NCBI GenBank assembly: GCA_037693485.1
Contig: CM075351.1
Location: 104,876,001-104,940,000 of the forward strand
DNA from: Kitagawia praeruptora
Lineage: Eukaryota > Streptophyta > Magnoliopsida > Apiales > Apiaceae
DNA: 64,000 bases
Direction: 5' to 3'
The position numbers and the translations under genes are program-made. Shown here one piece after another: positions 40,601 through 52,640 of this stretch; positions within the stretch are counted from its first letter, which is position 1; each line of letters opens with the position of its first letter. Below the pieces are notes generated by a model. The model searched no databases and was not told where the DNA came from. It saw nothing but the letters and a program-made list of their open reading frames with translations.

Positions 40601-41278
40601 ATCAATTCCTTAAGGTAACCATCAATACACCATTATTACTCAAGAGACCCGAATACTTTTATTTACAAAACTTGAATCGATTTTAGGCTTTTTAGGTTAG
40701 TTTTATTTGAAGAAACAGATCAGGGATGTCGTATATGTGATGCTACAATGACGATTTGATGAAGAACGTGGTAAACGGCGATGGATTTTGGCCGAAAAAT
40801 TGAACGGGGCGGCTATGGTTTTCATTGCAACTCCAAAGGGGACGGTGTGGGGGTGGAATGAATTTGAATCTTGAGAAGAGGAGGTGTTTGTAATTGAAGA
40901 GTGTAATTAGGTCTGCACATATAGATAATTGGGCTGCTGGATATTTACATATATTTTTTAAAAAAAATAATCTTCTTATACGTCTATTTTAAAAAGTCAG
41001 ACGCATATAATTGAACTTTATACGTTTGTTGCAATATAACAGATGCATAAAATTGAACTTTATACATCTGTTAAAATATAACAGACGTAAATGTTTCTCC
41101 GACAGTCGTATAAAATTAGTTTATACATCTGTTTAGGTCCAACAGACGTATAAACATACCTTTTTCTAGTATATACGTCTGTTTAATGGAGGACAGACGC
41201 ATAAAACTACTTTATGCGTCTGTTCCGCTTGTAACAAACGCAAATGGGGAGACGCATATGGTAGTTTTTGTACTAGTG

Positions 41279-42953
41279 ATATTAGTGTAGCGAGTCTCCG
41301 CATCTAGCATTCTTCGAGTAACATAGTAGACAAGATACTGAACTTTTTCCTCCTCGCGTATTAAGATAACACTGATCGCATGTTCTGACACTGCGAGATA
41401 TACAATGAGTGTCTCTCCATCATGAGGCTTGGAGAGCAGTGGTGGTGAGCCCAAATGCTCCTTAATTTTTTGAAATGCCTCCTCGCATTGCGATGTCCAT
41501 TCAAAATTCTTTCCCACTTTCTTAATGGCTTTGAAGAACTCTTGGCACTTGTTTGATGATTTTGACACAAATCTATTAAGAGCAGTTATCCTCCCTGTGA
41601 GGCTTTGTACCTCCTTCATATTTCTGGGCGATCTCACTTCCATTAGGGCCTTTATTTTTGCTGGGTTGGCCTCGATGCCTCTGTGGTTGACAATGAACCC
41701 AAGAAATTTCCCCGATTCGACCCCCAACACACACTTTTGAGGGTTGAGCTTCATTCTTTACTTTCTCAATATATCAAACATCTCTACGAGGTGAGTGATG
41801 TGATCCCTAGCTTCCTTAGATTTTACCAGCATATCATCTACGTATACTTCCATTGTCTTGCCGACTTGCTTCTCGAACATCATATTAACAAGCCTTTGGT
41901 AGGTAGCCCCAGCATTGAGAAGACCAAAGGGCATCCATATGTAACAGTAGAGACCTCTATCAGTGATGAACGAGGTGTGTTCCTGGTCAGGGCCATTCAT
42001 GGGTTTCTGATTATACCCTGAATAAGCATCCATAAATCTAAGAAGTGCGTGCCCAGCTGTTGAATCCACCAACTGATCGATCCTTGGGAGTGGGAAACTA
42101 TCTTTGGGACAGTGTTTGTTGAGGTCGGTGAAATCCACACATGTCCTCCACTTTCCATTGGGCTTTTTCACAAGGACAGGGTTCGCCAGCCAGTCAAGGT
42201 AGAATGATTCCCTAACGAGCCCGACCTCGAGGAGTCTGTCAACCTCTTCTTTAAGTGCCTCGGCTCGCTCACCACTTATGGGTCGCCTCTTTTGCCTTAT
42301 TCCTTTTTTGTTTGGATCCAAGTAAACTTGTGGCACAGGACATTAGGATCAATCCCAATCATATCTTCATGGGACAAGGCAAACACATCCAAATTGGCTT
42401 TCAGAAAACTAACAAGCCTCTCACGAAGCCCAGGATTGAGTTGCGACCCGACCTTCAGCACCTTGGACGGATCTTTGGCATCAACCAGGATAGAGACGGT
42501 ATCTTCTGCGGCTCCGGCTCGTTCAACATGTTCTGGGATGCGAGGATCCAAATCGAGCTCGTATTCGCGAGTCGTGCTAGACTTTGCTTCATTCTTTCTC
42601 GCGACCCCATTTTGCAGTGAAGCTAACATTGTTTCTATAGCTGGGATCGCTCCCACATGGCCATATTCATTTATTATTGTAGTCACCCGAGTTATTCCAT
42701 TAGGTAGGTCCACCAAAGTTGAAGTTTCTTTGCGAACCCACTTCCCCTTTCGGACTCGCACCGCAGCCTGTTCTAGGCTCTCCTCGTCAGTACTAGCTTC
42801 CTCGACTATCCCTTCTTGGATCGCTAATACAGGTTGCGAAGTCTCCATCATGAGGACCCCTAGGATCGATTCCACTTGAATACCCAACTTATCAAAGTAA
42901 TCATTTGGGAGCTCCTCAATCGAGATCATGTTGCATTCCATTTTTTCTGACAT
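41279..42953 (-). pseudogene. Second Ty3: RT and start of RNase H
   Basis: Minus-strand pieces: 42953-42297 (protease-RT linker), 42336-41758 (RT: KWRTCVDFTDLNKHCPKD, DAYSGYNQ, MPFGLLNAGATYQ, YVDDMLVKS) and 41754-41279 (RT thumb and RT-linked RNase H: LNPQKCVLGVESGKFLGFIV, AETRYTNI). There is one frameshift at about 42300 and one stop at 41755. It ends abruptly at the CACTA terminus. Confidence 0.9.
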
Positions 42954-43765
42954 AGAGCTACCTCCCTTTTCAGCTACTTTGAGAGCCTTGTTGTAACATT
43001 CACGAGATTCATATTGAATCCCTTAACACAGCCAACTCCATGCGGGGTGGGAAACTTCATTGAGAGGTGATAGATAGATGTCACCACTCTCATTTCCTTA
43101 AGAATGGGCCTCCCTACGATGGCATTAGATGCTGATGGTTGATCTACCACCATAAAGTCAACGACCTGTGTTGTGATGCAGGGTTCATCCCCCAGAGTGA
43201 TGGGGAGTCATATAAGGCCTTTCACACTGACTGAGGCTCCAGTAAACCCATAAAGATGTCCCACTGTGGGTATAAGATCCTTATCAACATATCCCATCTT
43301 TTTGTAGACCTCGAATGTAAGAATGTTCACAGCACTTCCATTATCAACAAGGACCCTGTAGACATTTTGAGAACCAATGCAAACCCGAACCACTAACGCA
43401 TCGGAGTGGGGATGGTGGACCCACTTCGCATCCTCCTCAGTAAACATGATGTTTGTATCCTCCCCTTTGAACAGCTTTGGGGGTCTTTCTTGTAGATGAT
43501 GCATGTTAGTGAGAGGTCGTTCCCTGGCCTCGCGTGCATATCTCTCTCTAGCTTTATTGCTGTCTCCACCTATGTGGGGTCCTCCAATAATTACATGAAT
43601 ACTTCCACCTCGCGTTTCCCTTTCTTTTTGAGGCTCCTCGTTATGTCCATGTGGTGGTACATTGTTGTAACCGAGGCCTGGCTTCGTACTATGCTTCTTC
43701 GCCTCGCGGACTGCCCATTCGGTTAACTTTCCATCTCGAATTAACTGATCAATCTGCTATTTGAG
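42954..43765 (-). pseudogene. Second Ty3: protease region
   Basis: 43504-43208 encodes RVLVDNGSAVNILTFEVYKK, an aspartic protease with D-N-G-S at the active site, followed by LYGFTGASVSVKG and, past a stop at 43208, SNAIVGRPILKEM. The sequence on the gag side (43505-43765) has two stops close to 43755. Confidence 0.85.
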
Positions 43766-45573
43766 TTACCAACAATATGTAGTATCGTGCCCTGCTTGTT
43801 CATGGAAAGCACAATATTTACTTGTGTCTGAAGTTCCTCTTGGACCCATTGGTGTGGGTCTCTTGAACACTCCTTTGTTCGCGTTAACAGCATAAATGTG
43901 ATCGATCGAGGCAACCAGGGGGACAAACCTGTCTTCGCTTCTTGTGGGGCGAGCCCGAGGAGGGGATCGCCTTGGGAACTCGCGTTCCCTCCTTTTTGGG
44001 CTAGGGCTTCGATCCCGTCGTCGCCTAGGGCTTTGAGAATCCCTTCTTTTCACTCCCCTACTCCTACTTTCACTGCTGCTTTTTTCACCATTCTTCTTGA
44101 GATCTGCAAGTGATTTCTCAACGTGCTTAAAGGGATCAGCGATCCTATGCAACTCCGAAAGTGTGCTAGGGGTTTGCTCCTGCAATTTTTTCCAGAATTC
44201 AGTTCTTTCCCTTACCCCAGCAATAAGGAAATTTTTTACAGCTTCATCATTTGCACCTCGCACGCGGGGCACTTCAGCATTAAATCTTTTGAAGTAATCA
44301 TGAAGAGTTTCTCCATCCCTCTGTCTAATGTTGGCCAATGTGGACACGGGAGGTGCATAGAGCATTGAAGATTGGAACTCTTTGATGAAGATATCCACGA
44401 GCTGTTCCCAGGATTCTATGACAACCAAGGCACCTAACTTAGAAAACCACTGCTAGGCACTTCCCCTTAACGAAGATGCAAACAACCTGCGCCTCGCTAG
44501 TTGCGATACCTGATACACATCCATCTCATTATTGAAGCGAACCACAAACTCAGCTGGATCAGTAACTCCGTTATAGGTCATATCAGAATGGTGGCCACGA
44601 AACACTACAGGTAGTGGAGCGGTCCGAATTTCATGAGTGAAAGGAGAGGAGGATCCCATATTACTGAAAAGCCCTTTATCGTTATTCATAGCATCCAAGG
44701 CCCTTTTCAACTCTTCTAGCTTATAATCACCGATCTTAGCCTCCTTGTCCTCTTTCTTCTTCTCTCCAGTACTTTCATGGTGAGATTGAGACTTTTTTGG
44801 GGCACTAGACTCCTCTTGATCATTTTTACGATCCTTATTTTTATAGTCTTCCTCGCGGTGTGGGGATCGTTCGCGCTCTCGATGGAAAGGGGGTCTGTCA
44901 TCGCGATGATGGGACCGCTCACGCTCTCTACGAGGAGAGGGGGTCTGTCATTGCGACGATATGACCGCTCACGATCTCTTCGAGGGGATAAGGGTTGATA
45001 AGAGCCCTTGCTTTTGTTTTTAGATCCTCCATCCTTACTAGCTTTGAGCTTCTCCAGTTTGAGACGGAGATCGTGCTCGCTGAGTTTCTTTCCAACTCGG
45101 TCAAAGACACTAACGGATCTTCCTTCAGATGAGGCGGGCTTCTCCTTCGACCCCTTCTTCTCCATAGTAGCTTCCTCCTTGTTCCAATTGGGGTTCGTTT
45201 GATCTGTTACTACATCATCAAAGTCCCCTATTAACTTCTTGGTGGGGCCTTTACTACCTTCTGCTTGATGAGTTCGATCCCCTGTCCTTGCATTCCTCTT
45301 GAAGCCTCTAGAACTATGTCACTTCTCCATCTTAGCCATATTCTCCTTTACCTCGATCATTTGATCACCGAGGCCCTTCAAAAATGACATGACTTTGCCA
45401 GTCAAAGCCACCGGTTGGACAGGGGGTGTTCGCTCCTTCTCTAACTCATCCTCGATCCCATCTCTACGCACATCGCTCTCTGGTGGATCCTTCCTCTAGG
45501 GGTCGTCCTTATTTCTCCTATGCGACCCCGGGGTCTCCCCCTCTCCATTTTTCTTCTTGTTGGATTTAGTCAT
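43766..45573 (-). pseudogene. Second Ty3: gag
   Basis: Begins at ATG 45573-45571 shortly after the primer site (basic, KKKNGEGE) and runs through several frames with stops. Recognisable parts are VFDRVGKKLSEHDLRLKLEK, the gag core (DMTYNGVTDPAEFVVRFNNE, WEQLVDIFIKEF, RQRDGETLHDYFKRFN), an R/S-rich stretch (RRDRSPSPKRRERE), and a knuckle-like CAFHEQAGHDTTYC. A TAG lies at 44453 where W-F-S follows. Confidence 0.88.
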
Positions 45574-45595
45574 CGTTCTCCCACTCAATGACTAG

Positions 45596-45613
45596 CCCCT
45601 CCTTCTAGCGCCA
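45596..45613 (-). other. Primer-binding site of second Ty3
   Basis: The minus strand directly after the 5' LTR reads TGGCGCTAGAAGGAGGGG, almost the same as the primer site of the outer Ty3. Confidence 0.65.
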
Positions 45614-45615
45614 GA

Positions 45616-46372
45616 TGTTATAGGGAGATTTTGGTATAATAATGTTTATGGAGGTTGTTGAATTTACAGAGTAAAATACAGATATTTTGCTATAAGAAGA
45701 ATAAGGATTAGGGTTTATGGGTGTATAGATGTGGCTGAACTTGATAGGTGTTTTCAGGGGTGAACTGTTTCTCATTCGTATCAAGGTGCCTACGTACCCT
45801 ATTTATAGGGATCAAGCCGTACGTAGTTCTTGGAGAACAAGATACCTAGACGGGCTAGGGTTTTAGGAGATAAGTCATGGCCCAAGCCCACTTGTTTAGG
45901 GCTGATGTGGCAATGAGTCATCAATTCTATCCATGATCCATGGCCTAGAGAAGGAAACCAACGGTCTCGCATGGTCCAGAATTGAGGCCTCTCGAACGAG
46001 GTTAAAAGAGAATTAATGAGGGCTCGTCATGCGACCTCGAGGGGTCGAGCCATGCGAAGCGGACCCAAGTATGCATAGATACCCATATGACCTCGAGGGG
46101 TCTAGCTATGAGCCTTCCAGTGAAGTGTGAGATAACGATCTCATTTAGCCTGTAGATATGATGATAATGAAAAGCGATCCCTTAGAGGTAAATGAGAACG
46201 AAGCGATCCTTAGATAGGATCGAGAGCGAGGTGGCCCTGTAGTTATGCCGGGCTGATTCCAGTAGTGGGCTTTAGTGACCCAATTGTTATCTTCGAGGCC
46301 CATTGCAGATAATGAACCAATAATTTAGCTAATCAAATCACAATAATTATTATGCCAGATTCGGGCATAACA
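45616..46372 (-). repeat. 5' LTR of second Ty3 element
   Basis: 757 bp paired with 30012-30769. Its edge lies 16 bp upstream of the ATG of NHL copy B, so in the plus direction this LTR now forms the immediate upstream region of that gene. Confidence 0.95.
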
Positions 46373-46388
46373 CTCTCAATATTTAATC

Positions 46389-47105
46389 ATGGAGATCCAT
46401 CCTAATGATCCCTATCTCTCCTCCAACAGTACGATTCACAGACCAACTCAAAATTATGATGATCTCAACTCCTGCCACAACCTAATAAGAGATCCTGTAT
46501 TCTGGCGTTGCATTATAATTTTTTTAGTAATTATTTTTGGTATCATTTTGGGTTATGGTCTTATAATATTCTATGGTACTAGGCATGTCAAGAGTCCGAA
46601 CCTTGCTATTGATTCGTTAACACTCTCAAACTTTAGCCTGTCGTCTCGTCTTAACCAGATTTCCGCAGACTGGAACGTCTAGATGAGTCTGAAAACCGTA
46701 GATAGTCATGGATACTTCAAGTTTACTAATATTGGGGTTTTAATATCTTACAATAACAAGGTAGCCTGGGATACAAATCTTACATCGTCGTTTCACGTAA
46801 GTCCAAAGAATCCTCCCATGCACTTTGGAAAAGAGTTTTTGGTCTGGTCGAATAGCGTTGATGATTCTGCAATTAGTGATATTCGTCAGCGTATTAATGC
46901 TGGTAAAATAAAATTTAATGTTAGATTTTCAGCTTGGGTTAATCCGACTTACATTAATGGTTGGGTACGATTGTCATGGTTTGATGACTACTGGTGGATA
47001 ATGAATTGTGAAAACGTGGAGTTGAGTTCTGGGACCTCAGACATATGGAAGGCACAGATGTTGAATGCGTCCCATACATGTAATGAGAAATTTTTACCAG
47101 AATGA
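46389..47105 (+). pseudogene. NHL/LEA-2-type gene, copy B (one nonsense codon)
   Basis: Single-exon frame of 239 codons. It has an N-terminal polar tail of about 36 residues, one membrane segment (CIIIFLVIIFGIILGYGLII, about 42-61), and then the LEA-2/NHL extracellular-type domain (LAIDSLTLSNFSLSS, SHGYFKFTN, PKNPPMHFGKEF, DYWWIMNCENVEL). Codon 98 is TAG (46680-46682); copy C has CAG there, so this is a C-to-T nonsense change. Everything after it stays open to 47105. NHL proteins are plasma-membrane-anchored factors in defence and stress. The TAG, plus the Ty3 LTR 16 bp before the ATG, make function unlikely. A 97-residue truncated membrane peptide remains possible. Confidence 0.85.
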
Positions 47106-48105
47106 CGTTATACTTAAAGTAGTTTAACATGATGTTCGTACCGTTAGAAGTGGAGATGTTTTAATGACGTAATTATTTGTTAATTTTGTGTTGATTAGAT
47201 ATTGTGGTTTTAACTGTTTACTGATTGTCAGAAGTTGATTTTGAGATAGTTCTTTGAATATATAATTTCGTATATGTTCATGAAATTAGTACAATTTTTA
47301 TTTTTATTTTCTAGTAACTCATAAATTACCCATTTACAAGCATTCATCATTGACCCTGCCACTCCGACAAAGAGAGAATGAATTTTGTAACACAACAGAA
47401 ATGTTATCGACTATGAATGGAGTATCTATCTACACATATCAAATATGACAATTAAGAGTAGAAAAGATATGAATGCATGAGGTTTGGGTAGATGAACTGA
47501 TAAACAGAACTTCAAATTAATAAGACTAAACAACCATATATAACATGATTCATGCAAATATATTATTTTTGTAACCAGAATGGCAGCATGTGATGATATA
47601 TAGATGGGTAAGAATTTAAGTATGATGCGGGTAATTTTATAGCTACAGATAGTATTAGAAACATGCATCTTTAAACTTCTTGAAATTTTCTGTTATCTCG
47701 AAGCCTTTCTTCATCTACAAATTTCATATCAAGTAAAAGATGATAACAGTCTAGTAGTCTACTCCAAATTCTACAAGACATGGAGAATCACCACAAAAAC
47801 AGAGTCATTGGTCCATAGAGGCATATATCAGGCAGCTATTATCATAGTCTGCAACACACTTTGACAAGCTCGTTTAGGCATACTAGTATTAAACAGCTAT
47901 GAGTGGCATTAAACTTAGACAGAGGATCGAGCCCATTAATCAATGCCTTCTTGCAGCTAGATCATCCTCTATTGGTTTTTGGGGGGGGGTTCAATGGAGA
48001 CCAGAGAAAGCAATGAATTACCCACTCAACATTCATTTAATATATAGCTGCATCATCTGCTTACTCTGTTTTTACGTGCCTTGCACCAAGCAACAACATT
48101 AAATA
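47106..48105. other. 3' flank of NHL copy B, duplicated downstream of copy C
   Basis: No gene is recognised. Segments at about 47340-47400 and 47695-47980 match the region behind copy C (59860-59935 and 60070-60300), e.g. CAACACACTTTGACAAGCTC with CAACACTTTGACAAGCTC and GCAGCTAGATC in both. The NHL copies therefore arose by duplication of a segment larger than the gene. Confidence 0.6.
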
Positions 48106-48377
48106 CTTTCTCAGTCCCTTTTTAGTTGCCACATTTGCAAAAAAACCCACATATGTATTAAGAAAGATTTAATTATATAATTTGTTTCCATGTTTACTCT
48201 TAATCTTAACAATAAATGATGAGTTATGAGTGTGTATTAAATATAGAGTCAAACATTGGTATTAGAAATAAAGAGGTATATATGGAAAAATTGGTAAAAA
48301 TATGTATTGGAACAAGTGACAATTTATTTGGGACAATTTTTTTTGCAAATGTACCAACTAAAAAGGGACGGAAGGAG
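48106..48377. mobile_element. Stowaway-type MITE
   Basis: 272 bp with inverted ends CTTTCTCAGTCCCTTTTTAG and CTAAAAAGGGACGGAAGGAG, flanked by TA on both sides (48104-48105, 48378-48379). These are Stowaway hallmarks (Tc1/mariner-derived). There is no coding capacity. Confidence 0.85.
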
Positions 48378-48461
48378 TATTGTAATACTAAATTTTATAA
48401 TACTAAATAAGATCTACAAAAAAATGTTCCTGAGGTTGAACTCAGGTGAGGTTAAAAGATG

Positions 48462-48609
48462 AACCTTAGGTGATGTTAAAAGATTTGGAGTGTAAATAGA
48501 TTGTGGCATTTTTCAGGTGAGGTTAAAAGATTTGGAACCTTAGGTGATGTTAAAAGATTTGGAGTGTAAATAGATTGTGGCATTTTTATAAAAATTGAAT
48601 TTTTTTTAG
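48462..48609. repeat. 74-bp tandem duplication
   Basis: Two copies of a unit starting AACCTTAGGTGATGTTAAAAG and ending TTGTGGCATTTTT, starting at 48462 and 48536. GAGGTTAAAAGAT variants appear on both sides, up to 48740. Confidence 0.75.
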
Positions 48610-49299
48610 AAAAATCACGTAATTAAAATTATATCCTCGTGCATTAATATAGAGAATCTTCTTAACCTCAAGTACTTATCTGATTATGATCTCATGAACA
48701 TGAAAAATGCCCCTTAGGTTGACCTGAGGGGTGGTTAAAAGATTTAGAGCCACTACACCATAAAGGGCCTATGACCACATCTAGAGCCTATGTTGCCTTT
48801 GGATATGTTGCCTTTGGCATCCATGTTTTGGCTAATACAACATTATCATTTTTATGTTGCATAGAATAAAAGTGTTTGTGTGCTGCCGTAAGTCTGAAAT
48901 TGTGTTGCCGTAATTTTGCAATGAACAAATTTTATATTTTCTATTACAAATAAAAAATTTAACCTTTTTTCACATGAAAATTACTTTTTTTGAATAAAAA
49001 TAATATAATTATTTTTATAAAAATCTAGAATATTCCATTAGAGAGTGAATATTTCACTAAAAATGTTAAAACATTTTAAGGTGTGTAATTTTATTTTTAT
49101 ATTTATTAAATATTATTAAACAAAATTTTTAAAATAATTTTTTTTCTAAATAAAAATAAATGTATTATTTAATTAAAAAACAAATACATTTTTATAATCA
49201 ATAAAATATTATTTAATAAATTTAAAATAAATAATTATAATTCTAAAAATATATTTACACAGAAACAAATAAAAGTTGGATGAGATCTGACAAAAAAAA

Positions 49300-49975
49300 A
49301 AGTTGGATGAGCTGCAAAAAGACCGCCCAATCCAATTTTTCACAAAACAAATACACCGCCTTCCATATTTTTCATTTATGATTGGTACTCTCTCCCTTAC
49401 TCTCGCTGCTACTCTCTCTTTCTCTCTGTGTATTTGCATAATCCATACATACATAAACACTAATTCAATTTCAACCTTCTTTGATCGTTTCGAATCCTTC
49501 TTTGATTTAATGCTTTTCTACTATATGTAATTGATTTAGGGCCTTTTCTGTCTCATTTAGAGCTTCGATGTGGGGATTTAGGGCTTCGATTTGTGGATTC
49601 TAGGGAAGGCTTCTTTCTTTGATTTTCAGGCATTACTTTCTTTGTGGATTCTTTGATTTTATATAAGTTTTCGATTTGTTTTGCATGGACCTTCCATTTC
49701 ATATATGTATTGCTCTACTTTTTTATGATTTTTTTTCCCCAATTTGAGTACTGGGTCTTTGTATTTTACATTTAAGTGTTGGATAATTGTGCTTAAGTAA
49801 TTGTTTCAATCTTATAGGTCTAAATTGAAACATACCAAAATGGATACTACCTCTACCATTCTCCTCTCACTCCAGGTCGTTCCTTTTTATTTTTTACTCT
49901 CTCTCTAACTTTTTTTACTTGTATGTTTTTCCCTCTAGCTTCTGTATTTTTATTTTTCAATCTTTTATTGTAGGA
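49300..49975 (+). other. Captured leader-like sequence in CACTA-like element
   Basis: A CT-rich block (49385-49430) and GATTTAGGGCTTCGAT repeats (49567-49600) look like the 5' untranslated region of a host gene. It is followed by a short exon-like ATGGATACTACCTCTACC... that ends CAG before GTCGTT at about 49876. The source gene is not identified. Confidence 0.35.
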
Positions 49976-50227
49976 ATATGTACTCTGAGGCTCAACAAGA
50001 CCCCTCTGCTACTCCAAAAGAAGAATTAGTATGTGTTTATTTTACCTATGTGTTTTTTTTGGGACAGGGGAGTATATTAAAGATGTTGTCCGTTGTTTTG
50101 CTTTCAAAAGAAATGATATGTTATATTAGCTCTTTTTTTTGTTTTTATGTGATTTGGGGTTTAGATGTTATTTCTATGTTTCGAGTAAGGTAGTTTTTGT
50201 CGTATTTTTATTCTTTGTATGAACAAT

Positions 50228-50372
50228 TAGATCCTAAAAAGGTGAAGGGCAAGATAGTGGTGTGCCTGAGGGAGCAGACAGCGAGAGCGGTCAAGGTGAA
50301 GAAGCTCTTAATGTTGGCGCCAATGGAATGATTCTCTGTAGTGACGCTGCCAGTGGTAATGATATTATTGCA
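50228..50372 (+). pseudogene. Captured subtilisin-like protease fragment (PA-domain region)
   Basis: Encodes DPKKVKGKIVVCLR, then after a one-base shift GEEALNVGANGMILCSDAAS and GNDIIA. This is the conserved stretch of plant subtilases around the protease-associated domain, where DPxKVKGKIVVCLRG and GAxGMILxND are typical. The catalytic triad lies outside the piece. Confidence 0.8.
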
Positions 50373-50482
50373 TAGTGCACTATATTACATCCTTCTATTA
50401 AAAACAAACACTAAGCATCTTTATCTGCACTCTCATAATAACTGCTTAATTAGACTTGCAACTTCGTAGAAACTTGTAGCAG

Positions 50483-50630
50483 GAAACAGAACAATTGGAT
50501 TCGGTGTTCTTCATTTACATAGTTTACCTGCTGATGACAAGTGGTACTGGCTTGGAGTTGGCATTTTGCTACTTTACACTGTCTTAATTTCTGTTCTGAC
50601 TTGCGCTAGCCAGTTGATAGTGTCCTGTTC
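50483..50630 (+). pseudogene. Captured PDR-type ABCG transporter fragment
   Basis: Opens after CTTGTAGCAG and encodes TIGFGVLHLHSLPADDKWYW followed by LGVGILLLYTVLISVLT. This fits the membrane region of plant PDR/ABCG half-size-domain transporters, where the 'L..DD.WYWLGVGVLLLY' motif precedes a transmembrane helix. No nucleotide-binding domain is present. Confidence 0.65.
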
Positions 50631-51783
50631 AGTTTTCCACTCTCCCTCTCTCTCTGAATTTTTTGTTAGTGAACTGCTTTTTTATGTATGTCTACTTAAT
50701 CCAAAGTGATTTTTCTTTTACTGATCAGGTAATATTTGACTTTTGCCTTTGATGGTGGAGCCTCGGCCGAAGTCTAAGCATAGTTAGTACTTACTACCGC
50801 CAAGTAAGCTTTAAGTTGTACATCTAAGTTGTTAAGAAACTTGTGGCTGCCATCTTCATTATAGTTTAGTTTACAAGTTAAGTTATACAATACATAGACT
50901 AGCTGTGTATATATTTGAACATTGATGATTTAATCGTTTCTGTGTGTATGTTTTGCTTGCAATACTGTATTTCTTCTTTACTGTTTGTTTCCTTTCCATT
51001 TTCATGATTCTTTTAGGCCTTAGCTCAATTCATAGCTTAAGAAAATAATAAGTTTCAATATTAGTATTACAACACAATAATTTTTGAGCCCATGGCACAA
51101 TACAAAGCATAGTTGTTTATCTTCACAATCTCCTTCTTCGTCTCCTGTCATATTCTGAAGTATAAAACTAGGCTAGATTAACTTCAAAGCAAAACTTACA
51201 AATCATTAGGAAATCTATTTAAAGAGAAATAAACAAAATGCAGCAGATACAACATTAATTTGAAAGCTAACAGAAGAGGTTGTGAAAGACTTCTTTTTAA
51301 CAGGAATAATATTTAACTTCTTTATGATAATAATGCATAACTGTATTATCTACAGATACAACGTAACTGATTACAGATGATGATGATAAAGAGGAGTAAG
51401 AGATTAATAGCAGATGACTAAAACTCTGCTATATTAGCACTCCTAATCTGAAAGAGGGTCGTTCTTAGGAGATCTGCAAGGTTGAAGCAGAGCAGCTTTA
51501 CAAGTTCCAACAATTCTCCTACAGTTCTTGCATGTACAATCCTAATTAAATGTATACACATGCAAGTAAACATTCAAATTAAAAAATAAAATGAAAAGCT
51601 ATCCATACATACAACTGTTAACCCTCCCTTCCTGTTAGCAACCAGAGTTAGAGTTATATAAAAAACAACATAGAGCTAACTTTTGTGCAACTTGTATCAA
51701 CTTCCTCTCTTTCCCGTCTTTAGTTATTTAAGCAATTAAATGTTAAATTTCTCTTTACTAAATATATAATTTATTCAATGTAG

Positions 51784-52640
51784 CATGTTGATGAGGTTCA
51801 AGGGATTGTGGAATTCATACATGTAGCCAGGAGACTAAAATCAGCTGGTGGTAGCCGGAGAAAGTGAGTCAAGTGGAATTTATCTAGTGTTGGACTAGTT
51901 TGTCGTTATCTAGTGGAATTTATTTTAGTCGTTATGTACTTAACTACTTTGTCGAATATTGTGTTTGGTTGTACTTTCCTAGTTGGTTGATGATTGTAGT
52001 TAATTTGGGTTGGTTGTGATTGTAGTGAAACATACAAGGTACTCCTAAACCCTCATGGAGAATTGCTTATCAATTTTATGAAAATGCATTTAAAATTAGT
52101 AATTTACCACTGATTATGTTCTTAATCTGACTATAAATTCCAGAAACTTTTCAAGGGTAAAGATGGTGAGCTCTCTGTCATTGGAAGACTAGTAGTAGGT
52201 GCTTGTGCTGGCATGACTTCAACTTTTGTAAGTTATATAGCAGATGAGCATGCCATAAGTAAAACTTAGTTTATCTAAACCATTGATCTTTAACTCAATA
52301 CCTATCATTAAGTGTTTTGTGTGGATGGAAGTGTATGTGCAAAAAATCATATAAATGCTAAAGTCACTTGAACCTTTCACTTTCTTTTAATCTTTTTTCA
52401 GTGTCTGTATTGCACTTGTTCTTTGACTCTCTCTTCAAAGGTTACCTACCCGCTAGATGTGCTCAGGTTAGAGTTAGCAGTTGAGCCTGGTTCTCGAACA
52501 ATGGCAGAGGTCAGAATACTTATTTAATTATCTGAATGAAACGAATAGTGTTGCAAGAAGATAAGTTCTTTAAACTGGTATCAGGTTAATGTAAGCATGC
52601 TAAGAGACGAAGGATTTTATGATATTTTATGATATTTTCT
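51784..52640 (+). pseudogene. Captured plastid ADP/ATP (mitochondrial-carrier family) transporter fragment
   Basis: Separate exons with good splice borders: ETYK at 52026-52038 (before GTACTC), KLFKGKDGELSVIGRLVVGA at 52144-52227 (28 codons, before GTAAGT), VTYPLDVLRLELAVEPGSRT at 52441-52509, and VNVSMLRDEGFYDI from 52585. PLDVLRLRLAVEPG is a mitochondrial-carrier signature (Px(D/E)xx(K/R)), and the order matches plant thylakoid/envelope adenylate carriers (TAAC-like). In copies I know, R stands where the second E is here. It covers roughly one third of the protein. Confidence 0.75.

Larger units (their letters stand above)
36951..41278. mobile_element. CACTA-like element carrying MutS2 gene pieces
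   Basis: The right end reads ...GTTTTTGTACTAGTG, i.e. CACTAGTACAAAAAC inverted, a CACTA (En/Spm) terminus. Subterminal repeats of the type ACAGACGTATAAA occur many times at 40980-41260 and again at 36949-37020, tying the two ends together. The left CACTA terminus itself was not found. It lies in the RNase H of the second Ty3. There is no transposase. The interior holds exons and introns of a MutS2-like gene and other unidentified exon-like pieces, so this is a gene-capturing, non-autonomous element. Confidence 0.65.
30012..46372 (-). mobile_element. Second Ty3/gypsy retrotransposon with antisense gene, decayed
   Basis: 16,361 bp with LTRs 30012-30769 and 45616-46372 and target duplication CTCTC (30007-30011, 46373-46377). 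Gag-pol is on the minus strand, in pieces: gag 45573-43766, protease 43504-43208, RT 42953-41279, RNase H/integrase 36574-34861. An antisense gene remnant lies at 31482-34071 on the plus strand. Two later insertions break RNase H: a hAT-like insert (36575-36917) and a CACTA-like element (about 36951-41278). The primer site resembles that of the outer Ty3 but the LTRs are unrelated, so it is a different family of the same general type. I estimate LTR identity at about 96 percent by eye. Confidence 0.95.
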
